A stretch of DNA of 34,280 nt. Source: Pseudonocardia lacus. Its GTDB lineage: Bacteria; Actinomycetota; Actinomycetes; Mycobacteriales; Pseudonocardiaceae. The stretch covers positions 1 through 34,280 of the forward strand of contig NZ_JAHDTH010000070.1 in NCBI RefSeq assembly GCF_018531445.1, given 5' to 3'. The translations under genes were made by a program, and so were the position numbers. A model generated the notes under the pieces. The model searched no databases. It was not told the origin of the DNA and worked only from the letters and a program-made list of their open reading frames with translations. This document shows positions 1-5,669 of this stretch, piece after piece (within the stretch, counting starts at the first letter, position 1; every line of letters starts with the position of its first letter).

Positions 1-427
1 CCAGCGCGAACGGCCGGTCGGCCAGGTCGGCCAGCGCCGCGCTCCGCCACAGGCCGAGCGCGCGGTCGAGGAGCCCGAGCCGGTCGGCCGGCGCGGCCGT
101 GCGGGCGCGCTCGACCAGGGCGCGGAACTCGTGCGCGTCCAGGTCGCCGGGTCCGATGGGCAGCAGGTAGCCACCGGGGTGGCGCAGCACGGTCCCGGCG
201 CCGCCGAGGGCCCGCCGCAGCTGCGACACCTTGGTCTGCAGGGTGTTGGCCGGGTCTCCGGGCGGCGCGCCCGCCCAGAGCGCCTCGACGAGCCGGTCGG
301 CCGCCACGGGGCGGCCCTCGGCGAGCAGCAGCGCGGCCAGCAGCGCGCGGACCTTCGGCTCGGGCACGCGCACGGGCGTGCCGTCGGCGGCCCACACGGC
401 CAGCGGCCCGAGCACCCCGAAGCGCAC
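1..427 (-). CDS. SARP/AfsR-family transcriptional regulator, N-terminal part
   Basis: The 142 codons visible run off the left edge, so the 3' end is missing. The protein begins VRFGVLGPLAVWAADGTPV, the usual opening of the SARP/AfsR winged-helix (OmpR-like) DNA-binding domain. The recognition region follows at about residues 60-80 (NTLQTKVSQLRRALGGAG). From about residue 93 (GDLDAHEFRALVERA) it enters the bacterial transcriptional activation domain (BTAD). Family members activate secondary-metabolite or local operons by binding short direct repeats. The GTG at 427 is chosen because homology starts exactly there; no well-spaced Shine-Dalgarno is seen. The gene is divergent from the two imine-reductase-like genes, and three 11-bp-spaced repeats lie in the 64-bp gap. 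That suggests this protein regulates them, and possibly itself. Whether ATPase and TPR domains follow (AfsR type) cannot be seen. Confidence 0.85.
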   Translation of the reverse strand, partial: MRFGVLGPLAVWAADGTPVRVPEPKVRALLAALLLAEGRPVAADRLVEALWAGAPPGDPANTLQTKVSQLRRALGGAGTVLRHPGGYLLPIGPGDLDAHEFRALVERARTAAPADRLGLLDRALGLWRSAALADLADRPFAL

Positions 428-440
428 GCTCCCACGGTAG

Positions 441-470
441 CCGTGCGCCGTCCGTGCGCGATCCGTGCGC
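441..470 (+). promoter_or_regulatory. Three direct repeats with 11-bp period, probable SARP binding site
   Basis: The octamer CCGTGCGC occurs at 441-448, 452-459 and 463-470, an exact 11-bp period (one helical turn), separated by unrelated triplets CGT and GAT. SARP regulators are known to bind heptameric direct repeats spaced 11 or 22 bp, and a SARP gene starts 14 bp away on the other strand. The site lies between the two divergent starts (427 minus, 492 plus), so it could control both. Binding by this particular SARP is inferred. Confidence 0.6.
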
Positions 471-491
471 GGTGCCGCGCAGGCTGGCCGC

Positions 492-1391
492 GTGGCAGGA
501 CAAACCGACGACAGCAAGCGGGACGTGACCGTCCTGGGCTTGGGGACGATGGGCCGGGCGCTCGCGGGCGCCCTGCTGGCCGGGGGAGCCCGGGTGACGG
601 TGTGGAACAGGTCGCCGGGCCGCGCCGACGACCTGGTGGCCCGCGGAGCGACCGCCGCGACCTCGGTCGCGGGGGCCGTGACGGCGAGCGGGACGGTGGT
701 CGTCTGCCTGCTCGACCACGCCTCGGTGCACGAGGTGCTCGACCCGGTCGCCGACCGGCTCGCCGGGCGGACGGTGGTCGAGCTGACCAACGGCACCCCC
801 GAGCAGGCGCGCGAGCTGGCCGGGTGGGCCGCTCGGCACGGGGTCGACCTGCTCGGCGGCGGGATCATGGCCGTGCCGCCGATGATCGGGACGCCGGCCG
901 CGTTCGTGCTCTACAGCGGGGCGCGGTCGGTGTTCGACGAGCAGCGCCCGCTGCTCGACCTGCTGGGGGACAGCGTCTTCGCCGGCGAGGAGCCCGGCCG
1001 CGCGGCGCTGCAGGACCTGGCCCTGCTCACCGCGATGTACGGGATGATCAGCGGCGTCCTGCACGCCTACGCGCTGGCCGGGGCGGGCGGGGTGGCCGCC
1101 GGGGACCTCGCCCCGCTGCTGGGCCGGTGGCTGGCGTCGATGAGCGGGTTCGTCGACGGCGCCGCCGCGCCGATCGACAGCGGCGAGCACGGTCGCGACG
1201 TCGTCTCGAACCTGGCGATGCAGGCCGCCGCCTACCCGGGCCTCGTCGAGGTCTCCCGGGCCCACGGCGTCGACCCGACCCTGCTCGTCCCGCTCGGCGA
1301 GCTGATGCGCCGCCGCGTCGCGGACGGCCACGGGCACGAGGACATCACCGGAGTGGTCGAGCTGCTCCGCGCACGGAAGGACGCACGATGA
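492..1391 (+). CDS. NADPH-dependent imine reductase-like oxidoreductase (Asp type)
   Basis: This 299-residue protein belongs to the 6-phosphogluconate / 3-hydroxyisobutyrate dehydrogenase-like superfamily and most resembles imine reductases, which reduce cyclic or secondary imines with NADPH. The N-terminal Rossmann fold has GLGTMG (16-21) and a VWNRS segment after the second strand, usual for NADPH binding. The helical C-terminal half carries DLALLTAMY, with Asp175 and Tyr183 eight residues apart. These match the Asp and Tyr described in the active site of fungal reductive aminases. I chose GTG 492 because the in-frame GTG at 465 lies inside the third upstream repeat. The stop overlaps the next start by 4 nt (ATGA), so the two reductases are probably translationally coupled. 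The substrate is unknown; a beta-hydroxyacid dehydrogenase role is less likely because the catalytic Lys region of that family is absent. Confidence 0.85.
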   Translation: MAGQTDDSKRDVTVLGLGTMGRALAGALLAGGARVTVWNRSPGRADDLVARGATAATSVAGAVTASGTVVVCLLDHASVHEVLDPVADRLAGRTVVELTNGTPEQARELAGWAARHGVDLLGGGIMAVPPMIGTPAAFVLYSGARSVFDEQRPLLDLLGDSVFAGEEPGRAALQDLALLTAMYGMISGVLHAYALAGAGGVAAGDLAPLLGRWLASMSGFVDGAAAPIDSGEHGRDVVSNLAMQAAAYPGLVEVSRAHGVDPTLLVPLGELMRRRVADGHGHEDITGVVELLRARKDAR

Positions 1392-2275
1392 ACGGAACCG
1401 CAGTCACGGTGATCGGGCTGGGCCCGATGGGACGGGCGATGACCCGCGCGCTGCTGGGCGCCGGGCACCCGGTGACGGTGTGGAACCGCACCGCCGCCCG
1501 CGCCGCCGACGTGGTCGCCGCGGGTGCGACCCGGGCCGCCACGCCGACCGAGGCGCTCGGCGCCGCCGAGCTGGTGGTGCTCAGCCTGACCGACTACGCC
1601 GCCATGTACGCCATCTTCGACGGCCACGAAGAGGCCCTCGCCGGGCGGACCGTCGTCAACCTCAGCTCGGACACCCCCGAGCGGACCAGGCAGGCCGCCC
1701 GGTGGCTCGCCGAGCGCGGCGCCCGGTCACTGGTGGGCGGGGTCATGGTGCCGGCGCCGGTCGTCGGCACGCCCGACGCGTTCGTCTTCTACAGCGGGCC
1801 CCGCGAGGTCCTCGACGCGCACGCGGCCGCGCTGGGCGTCCTCGGGCGGCCCGAGTACCTGGGCGCCGACCCGGCGCTGGCCCAGCTCTACTACCAGGCC
1901 CAGCTCGACTACTTCCTGACCGCGCTGGCCGCATACCTGCACTCCAGCGCGCTGGTCGCGACCGCGGGGGTCAGTGCGAAGGAATACCTGCCGCACGCGC
2001 TGGCCATGGCCGACTCGATCTCGACCTACCTGCCGGAGGCCGCGGCCGAGCTCGACGCCCGCGCCTACCCCGGCGACCTGGCGAACGCGACGATGATGGG
2101 CGCCACCGCCGAGCACATCCTGGAATCGTCGCGGACCTCCGGCGTCGACTCAGCGCTGCCCGAGGCCGTCGCCTCGCTCTACCGCCGCGCCGTCGCGGCG
2201 GGCCACGGCCGCGACAGCTGGACCGCGTTGGCCGAGGTGGTCAGGGGGTCACTGGTAGGTGATGACGACCGGTGA
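1388..2275 (+). CDS. Second imine reductase-like oxidoreductase (Tyr type)
   Basis: This 295-residue paralogue of the preceding gene has the same architecture: GLGPMG (10-15), VWNRT, a VGGVMVPAPVVGTP loop, and a helical C-terminal half. Aligned on the shared LH of the long helix, the position of Asp175 in the neighbour is Tyr169 here, and Tyr183 becomes Leu177. In characterised imine reductases an Asp or Tyr at this active-site position is linked with opposite stereopreference. The pair may therefore differ in stereochemistry or form a heteromer; that is inference. The ATG overlaps the upstream stop (ATGA). The last 27 nt overlap the convergent lipoprotein gene. Regulation is probably shared with the first reductase through the repeats at 441-470. 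Confidence 0.83.
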   Translation: MNGTAVTVIGLGPMGRAMTRALLGAGHPVTVWNRTAARAADVVAAGATRAATPTEALGAAELVVLSLTDYAAMYAIFDGHEEALAGRTVVNLSSDTPERTRQAARWLAERGARSLVGGVMVPAPVVGTPDAFVFYSGPREVLDAHAAALGVLGRPEYLGADPALAQLYYQAQLDYFLTALAAYLHSSALVATAGVSAKEYLPHALAMADSISTYLPEAAAELDARAYPGDLANATMMGATAEHILESSRTSGVDSALPEAVASLYRRAVAAGHGRDSWTALAEVVRGSLVGDDDR

Positions 2276-3235
2276 CGTGGGGCCGACCTGCACGGTCTGC
2301 TCCGGGGTCAGCGTCGGGGTGTCCTCGTCGTAGAAGTTCTTCCAGCCCCAGTGCACGCCGGCCGGGGCGCCCTCGTGCAGCCGCGCCCAGGTCTTGAACT
2401 TGTCCTCGGTCGCGCCGGAGCCGTCGGCGTGCAGGACGACGGCCAGCTCCGGGCGGGTGGTGTCGAGCCGCTCCCGGCCCTGGATCATCTCCAGCCGGAA
2501 CTGGTGCACCATCAGCACCTTCTGCGGCAGGCCGCGGTCGCGGGTGAGGTCGGCCAGCCAGGTCGCGACCCCGTTGACCTCCTCGACGTCCACCCGCCCG
2601 ATCTGATCGCCGTGGCGCTGGCCCTCGCGCAGCCGCCACTCGGGGTCGAGGGCCAGCCCGACGTGCGGCTGGGCGAGCAGGTCGGCGTAGCGGCGGGCCT
2701 GGGTGAGGAAGTCGGTGCGGCCGGGCTGCAGGTCGAGCAGCACGTAGACACCCGCATCCCGGGCCGCGTCGACCCACGGGCGCAGCTCCTCGACGTCGGA
2801 CTCGGAGGAGTAGTCGCCGTCCGGGCCCGCGCCCGCCGATGCGACCGTCGCGATGATCTCGAACGTGGGCACCACCTGCTCGGGGACCAGCGCCCGGTAC
2901 TGCGCGGCGACCTCCTCGGCGCGGCGCACGGAGGCGGGCAGGTCCTGCTCGCCGAGGACGCCGAGGGCGGCCGTGCCGGGGTGGCCGTAGATCGCGACGA
3001 GCCGGCGGCCGGGGAAGAGGGGCTCGCCCGGGGCGGGCAGCGCGGCCGCGCCCTCGGCGGTCGCCGTCGGGACGGGGGTCGTCGGCTCCGCGGTCGGGGC
3101 GGGGGCCGTGGTCAGCGGGGGATCGGGGGGTGCCGCGGGCGCGGCGGGCGACGAGCACGCCGCCATCGCGATGATCATGGTGCCGGCCACCGCCGCCACC
3201 CCCGTCCGGAGTCGCAACGCGCCGAGTCGTGCCAT
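2249..3235 (-). CDS. Secreted lipoprotein, probable TIM-barrel-like domain, function unknown
   Basis: The gene encodes 328 residues starting at ATG 3235. Residues 1-27 form a lipoprotein signal peptide: a basic start, a hydrophobic core, and lipobox MAAC with Cys27. A Pro/Ala/Thr-rich linker (28-65) would span the cell wall. The globular part contains alternating short strands and helices that end in acidic or aromatic positions (LVAIYGHPG, VPTFEIIATVA, VYVLLDLQPG, VGLALDPEW, VLMVHQF, AVVLHADG, VHWGWKNFY). This order resembles a TIM barrel of the glycoside-hydrolase kind, but I do not recognise a family. Asp and Glu in LALDPEWRL are possible active-site residues (inference). A longer start at 3280 is possible but would put unneeded residues before the signal peptide. 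The gene is convergent with the second reductase and its 3' end overlaps it by 27 nt. Confidence 0.8.
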   Translation of the reverse strand: MARLGALRLRTGVAAVAGTMIIAMAACSSPAAPAAPPDPPLTTAPAPTAEPTTPVPTATAEGAAALPAPGEPLFPGRRLVAIYGHPGTAALGVLGEQDLPASVRRAEEVAAQYRALVPEQVVPTFEIIATVASAGAGPDGDYSSESDVEELRPWVDAARDAGVYVLLDLQPGRTDFLTQARRYADLLAQPHVGLALDPEWRLREGQRHGDQIGRVDVEEVNGVATWLADLTRDRGLPQKVLMVHQFRLEMIQGRERLDTTRPELAVVLHADGSGATEDKFKTWARLHEGAPAGVHWGWKNFYDEDTPTLTPEQTVQVGPTSPVVITYQ

Positions 3236-3307
3236 CGGCCGCGACGTTAGGGCATGTGCCCCCGCCGCGCCGTCACCCAAACCGGCACCCCTCGTTCCCG
3301 CCCCCGA

Positions 3308-3643
3308 TCAGGTGCGCGGCGGCTTGAGGGGGTCGTGGCCGATCGACATCAGCTTGTGCCGCCAGGCCGCCTGCCCCGCGGTGGGTTCGAGATCGTCGCG
3401 GCGCTGGGAGTGCACCTTGTCGACGACCTTGCGCATGGCCCGCTCGTCGGCGTCGGTGAGGTCGACGCGGCGCTTGCCGAGCACGGCCAGCACCTCCCGG
3501 CCGGTGAGCGTGCCCACCTGGTCGGGGAGGTCCTCGAAGTCCTCGTGCGCGGCCTGCGTGCGCAGCCACTCCTCGAGCTCGCGGCTGGTCATGTTCACCA
3601 CGCGGTGGAACTCGTCCCACAGTTCGTCATCGACGTCGACCAT
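3308..3643 (-). CDS. DUF3140 family protein
   Basis: This small soluble protein of 111 residues opens with DELWDEFHRVVNMTSRELEEWL, which I recognise as the DUF3140 family, widespread in actinobacteria and without a known function. It is charged and mostly helical, with no signal peptide or membrane segment. The ending PLKPPRT is basic. The centre (residues 43-75) reads GTLTGREVLAVLGKRRVDLTDADERAMRKVV. The ATG at 3643 fits the usual family length of about 100 residues. It lies downstream of the MarR gene on the same strand with a 35-nt gap, so the two could be co-transcribed. Nothing in the sequence ties it to the flavoprotein next door. Confidence 0.8.
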   Translation of the reverse strand: MVDVDDELWDEFHRVVNMTSRELEEWLRTQAAHEDFEDLPDQVGTLTGREVLAVLGKRRVDLTDADERAMRKVVDKVHSQRRDDLEPTAGQAAWRHKLMSIGHDPLKPPRT

Positions 3644-3678
3644 GCCCCGGGCCTACCCGCGGCGGTGCCGGTCGAATC

Positions 3679-4164
3679 TCAGCACTCCTGGGACGTGATC
3701 TCCTCGGCCATCGTGCACAGCTCGCCCGTGGTGGTGTCCGAACCGGTGGCCAGGCGGAACAGCATCCGGCGCAGCGACTCGCGCTCGTCGGGCTCGAGCC
3801 GCTCCAGCAGGCGCTCCTCGGTCTCGGCCAGCCGCTCGGCGAGCTCGCACAGCCGGGCGCGGCCGCCATCGGTGAGCTCGACGCGCCGGGCGCGCCGGTC
3901 GGCCGGGTCGGGGCGGCGCTCGACGAGGCCCTCCTTCTGGAGGTCGTCGAGGAGGTAGGTCATCACGGTGCGGTCGAGGCCGAGCTGGTGGGCCAGCGCG
4001 AGCTGGGTGCGCGGGCCCTCCCGGCCGCAGGCGGCCAGCACCTGGTAGCCCCGCGGGCCCCCGGGCACCCCGACCATCACCTGCCCGGCCGCCTGCATGT
4101 AGTTGCGCATGACGGTGCCCAGCGCCCAGCCGAAGTCGGTCTCCACGGTCTCGGGTGCGGTCAC
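3679..4164 (-). CDS. MarR family transcriptional regulator
   Basis: The protein of about 161 residues has the MarR winged-helix fold: a dimerisation helix, then the HTH (TQLALAHQLGLDRTVMTYLLDDLQKEGLVERR) and the wing signature DPADRRARRVELTDGGRA. These dimers bind short palindromes and are often released by phenolic or redox-active ligands. GTG 4164 is preferred because an AGGA Shine-Dalgarno sits 7 nt upstream; GTG 4170 in the same frame would leave only 1 nt. A cysteine is the last residue (ITSQEC), and Cys153 or so lies in TGELCTMAE, so redox sensing is possible but unproven. The gene is divergent from an azoreductase-type flavoprotein with a palindrome between them, the classic layout of a MarR repressor and its target. 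Confidence 0.88.
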   Translation of the reverse strand: MTAPETVETDFGWALGTVMRNYMQAAGQVMVGVPGGPRGYQVLAACGREGPRTQLALAHQLGLDRTVMTYLLDDLQKEGLVERRPDPADRRARRVELTDGGRARLCELAERLAETEERLLERLEPDERESLRRMLFRLATGSDTTTGELCTMAEEITSQEC

Positions 4165-4197
4165 GATCACATCCTACCCGGGCTTTCGCCGACCAAT

Positions 4198-4216
4198 CCA
4201 TCTGTGCATAAGATGG
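4198..4216. promoter_or_regulatory. Perfect inverted repeat, probable MarR operator
   Basis: CCATCT and AGATGG form perfect 6-bp arms around a 7-nt spacer (GTGCATA). Outer flanks extend the symmetry imperfectly (CCGACCA at 4189-4195 and TGGTCGG at 4214-4220). The site lies 34 bp from the MarR start and 52 bp from the flavoprotein start, within the only promoter region the two genes share. Size and position suit a MarR dimer. Binding is inferred. Confidence 0.5.
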
Positions 4217-4267
4217 TCGGCAGCACAGAACATCGTGCGAACAGCACACTCGATCTCGGGAGACACC

Positions 4268-4921
4268 ATGACGCTGTTCCGCCTGGACGCCAGCATCCGC
4301 ACCGAGGGCTCGGTCAGCCGGGAGGTCGCCGACACCCTGCAGCGGGGCTGGCTGCAGGAACACCCGGGCACCGAGGTGGTCCGCCGCGACCTGCGCACCG
4401 ACCCCGTGCCCGTCGACGCCTGGCCGCAGGCCGTGTCCGCGAGCATGACCCCGGAGGGCGACCGAACGCCCGACCAGCGCGACGCCGTCGCGCTCGCCAC
4501 GCGACTGGGCGACGAAGTGATCACCGCCACCGCCCTGGTGATCGCCACCCCGCTCTACAACTTCGGCGTCGCCCAGAACCTCAAGACCTGGATCGACCTG
4601 CTCATCGCCGACCCGCGCTTCGCCCCCGGCATCCAGCCCCTCAGCGGCCGCCCGCTCGCGCTCGTGATCGCCCGCGGCGGCGGCTACGGCGCCGGCACGC
4701 CCCGCGAGGGCTGGGACCACGCCACCCCGTACCTGCACCGCATCTTCGCCGACGTCCTCGGCGCGGACGTCACCGTCGTCGCCGCGGAGCTGACGCTGGC
4801 CGAGTCGGTGCCGGCGATGGCGGAGCTGCGGCCGCTGGCGGCGCAGTCGCGGGAGCAGGCGCACACGGAGGCGGAGAAGACGGGGCGGGAGTTCGCGCGG
4901 ATGGTGGGGGCGGTGGCGTAA
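4268..4921 (+). CDS. FMN-dependent NAD(P)H:quinone/azo oxidoreductase, AzoR-like
   Basis: This 217-residue flavodoxin-fold protein resembles AzoR-type flavoenzymes, which use NAD(P)H to reduce quinones or azo compounds by two electrons. The opening LFRLDASIRTEGSVSREVAD matches the phosphate-binding P-loop of the family (DASxRxxxS). The segment TPLYNFGVAQNLKTWID (about residues 95-111) is the FMN isoalloxazine-binding motif. GGGYGAGTPREGWDH near residue 140 lies where the flavin ring packs. The ATG at 4268 has a good Shine-Dalgarno (GGGAG, 5-nt spacing). It is divergent from a MarR regulator with a palindrome between them, which suggests induction by quinone-like or electrophilic compounds. 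The natural substrate is unknown. Confidence 0.83.
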   Translation: MTLFRLDASIRTEGSVSREVADTLQRGWLQEHPGTEVVRRDLRTDPVPVDAWPQAVSASMTPEGDRTPDQRDAVALATRLGDEVITATALVIATPLYNFGVAQNLKTWIDLLIADPRFAPGIQPLSGRPLALVIARGGGYGAGTPREGWDHATPYLHRIFADVLGADVTVVAAELTLAESVPAMAELRPLAAQSREQAHTEAEKTGREFARMVGAVA

Positions 4922-4959
4922 GGCCGGGGCTGGTCCGCGGCTTCTTCGGGCTTCTTCGG

Positions 4960-4972
4960 GCGCCTTCGGCGC
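4960..4972 (+). terminator. Small UUCG hairpin after the flavoprotein gene
   Basis: GCGC arms close a CTTCGG cap (cUUCGg tetraloop), a very stable small RNA hairpin, 38 nt after the stop at 4921. Two tandem copies of CTTCTTCGGG (4941-4950, 4951-4960) precede it. No U tract follows, as is common in high-GC actinobacteria. Termination is plausible, not certain. Confidence 0.35.
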
Positions 4973-5031
4973 TTGAGGGGGGCCTCCGGCGGCTCCTACG
5001 CGGAGGGCGACCTCTGATCAAGCAGGGGGGC

Positions 5032-5180
5032 GCCCCCTGCCGTCCCGTCGGCCCCAGAGGGCAGCACAGCCGGGCCAGCCCCCGCACGCTTGGCATGCAC
5101 GGGCTGCGGTTGGTCTGCCAGGGTGCGGGGGCCGTCCCGGCTGTGCAGGCGCTTCGCGCGCCGACGTGACGGCAGGGGGC
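5032..5180. repeat. Long composite inverted repeat (about 150 nt)
   Basis: Outer arms at 5032-5052 and 5160-5180 match in 20 of 21 positions (GCCCCCTGCCGTC on the left). Inner arms at 5064-5095 and 5116-5146 pair over about 31 nt with few mismatches (GCACAGCCGGG on the left, CCCGGCTGTGC on the right), leaving a 20-nt loop. The arms are separated by unpaired 11- and 13-nt stretches, so transcribed RNA would form one long, interrupted hairpin. It sits between convergent genes, with no convincing coding frame. It resembles a dispersed intergenic repeat or MITE-like element more than a simple terminator. Confidence 0.75.
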
Positions 5181-5226
5181 TTGGGGGGACGCCGGGCTCC
5201 CCGTCCGCTTTGTGGTGGGGTTTGGG

Positions 5227-5305
5227 GGCGTCTTCGCAGGGGCGGTGTGGTCTTCGCAGGTGCCGTAGACCCTGCGAAGACTGTGGGGAGTCTGTGAAGA
5301 CGCCC
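5227..5305. repeat. Nested palindromic array, module 1 (TCGCAG/CTGCGA)
   Basis: TCGCAG occurs at 5234-5239 and 5254-5259, then in reverse as CTGCGA at 5272-5277 and CTGTGA at 5292-5297. The spacings are 20, 18 and 20 bp, and both pairs share the same centre (5265.5). The inner arms are perfect for 11 bp (5250-5260 with 5271-5281, GTCTTCGCAGG). The outer arms match over 14 bp with one mismatch (5227-5240 with 5292-5305). The arrangement repeats twice downstream. Confidence 0.8.
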
Positions 5306-5396
5306 GGTAGGCGGAGGCGGGCGCCGTCCGGTGGGCGTGGCGCACGCCGGTTGGCGCGGTGGCTCGCGGCCGGGGCGAGCAGGGGAGCGGCGCACG

Positions 5397-5488
5397 TCGC
5401 AGACGTAGCGGTGGGCTCGCAGCCCGCCGGCGCGCTGCGACGACACAGCCAGGGCTGCGACGACCACCCGGCGCTGCGAGGACACCCC
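5397..5488. repeat. Palindromic TCGCAG array, module 2; direct-repeat copy A
   Basis: TCGCAG at 5397 and 5417 is followed by CTGCGA at 5435, 5455 and 5474, with spacings 20, 18, 20 and 19 bp. The first four sites are symmetric about 5428.5. The whole 92-nt block is repeated imperfectly at 5558-5649, a 161-bp offset. No start codon or coding signature on either strand gives a credible protein. Confidence 0.8.
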
Positions 5489-5557
5489 GCCGCCCGGCCC
5501 TCGCCGGCCTCGCGGCGGCCCTCCACCTCCCGAGCCCTCTGCAGGCGCGTGGCGCGC

Positions 5558-5649
5558 TCGCAGACTTGGTGGTGGGCTCGCAGCCCGCCGGCGGGCTGCG
5601 GCGACCCAGCCAGGGCTGCGACACCGCCGCGGTGCTGCGAGGACGCCCC
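5558..5649. repeat. Palindromic TCGCAG array, module 3; direct-repeat copy B
   Basis: This block repeats 5397-5488 with clear but imperfect identity (shared runs include GGTGGGCTCGCAGCCCGCCG). Sites lie at 5558, 5578, 5596 (changed to CTGCGG), 5616 and 5635, reproducing the 20-18-20-19 spacing around centre 5589.5. It ends 20 nt before the stop of the minus-strand metal-receptor gene. The flanking genes are convergent, so it is not in a promoter position for either. Confidence 0.8.
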
Positions 5650-5669
5650 GGGCGGCGTGCCGGTGTGGC

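Noticed and set aside
131..2275. A 714-residue fused protein covering the SARP start and both reductases
   Set aside because: It is in the frame of the second reductase only from 1388; upstream it reads the first reductase and the SARP region in wrong frames as Arg/Gly-rich noise.
5227..5649. CRISPR array
   Set aside because: The repeated unit is a 6-11 bp motif in both orientations with 12-14 bp between sites. There are no identical 25-37 bp repeats with unique spacers, and no cas genes are present.
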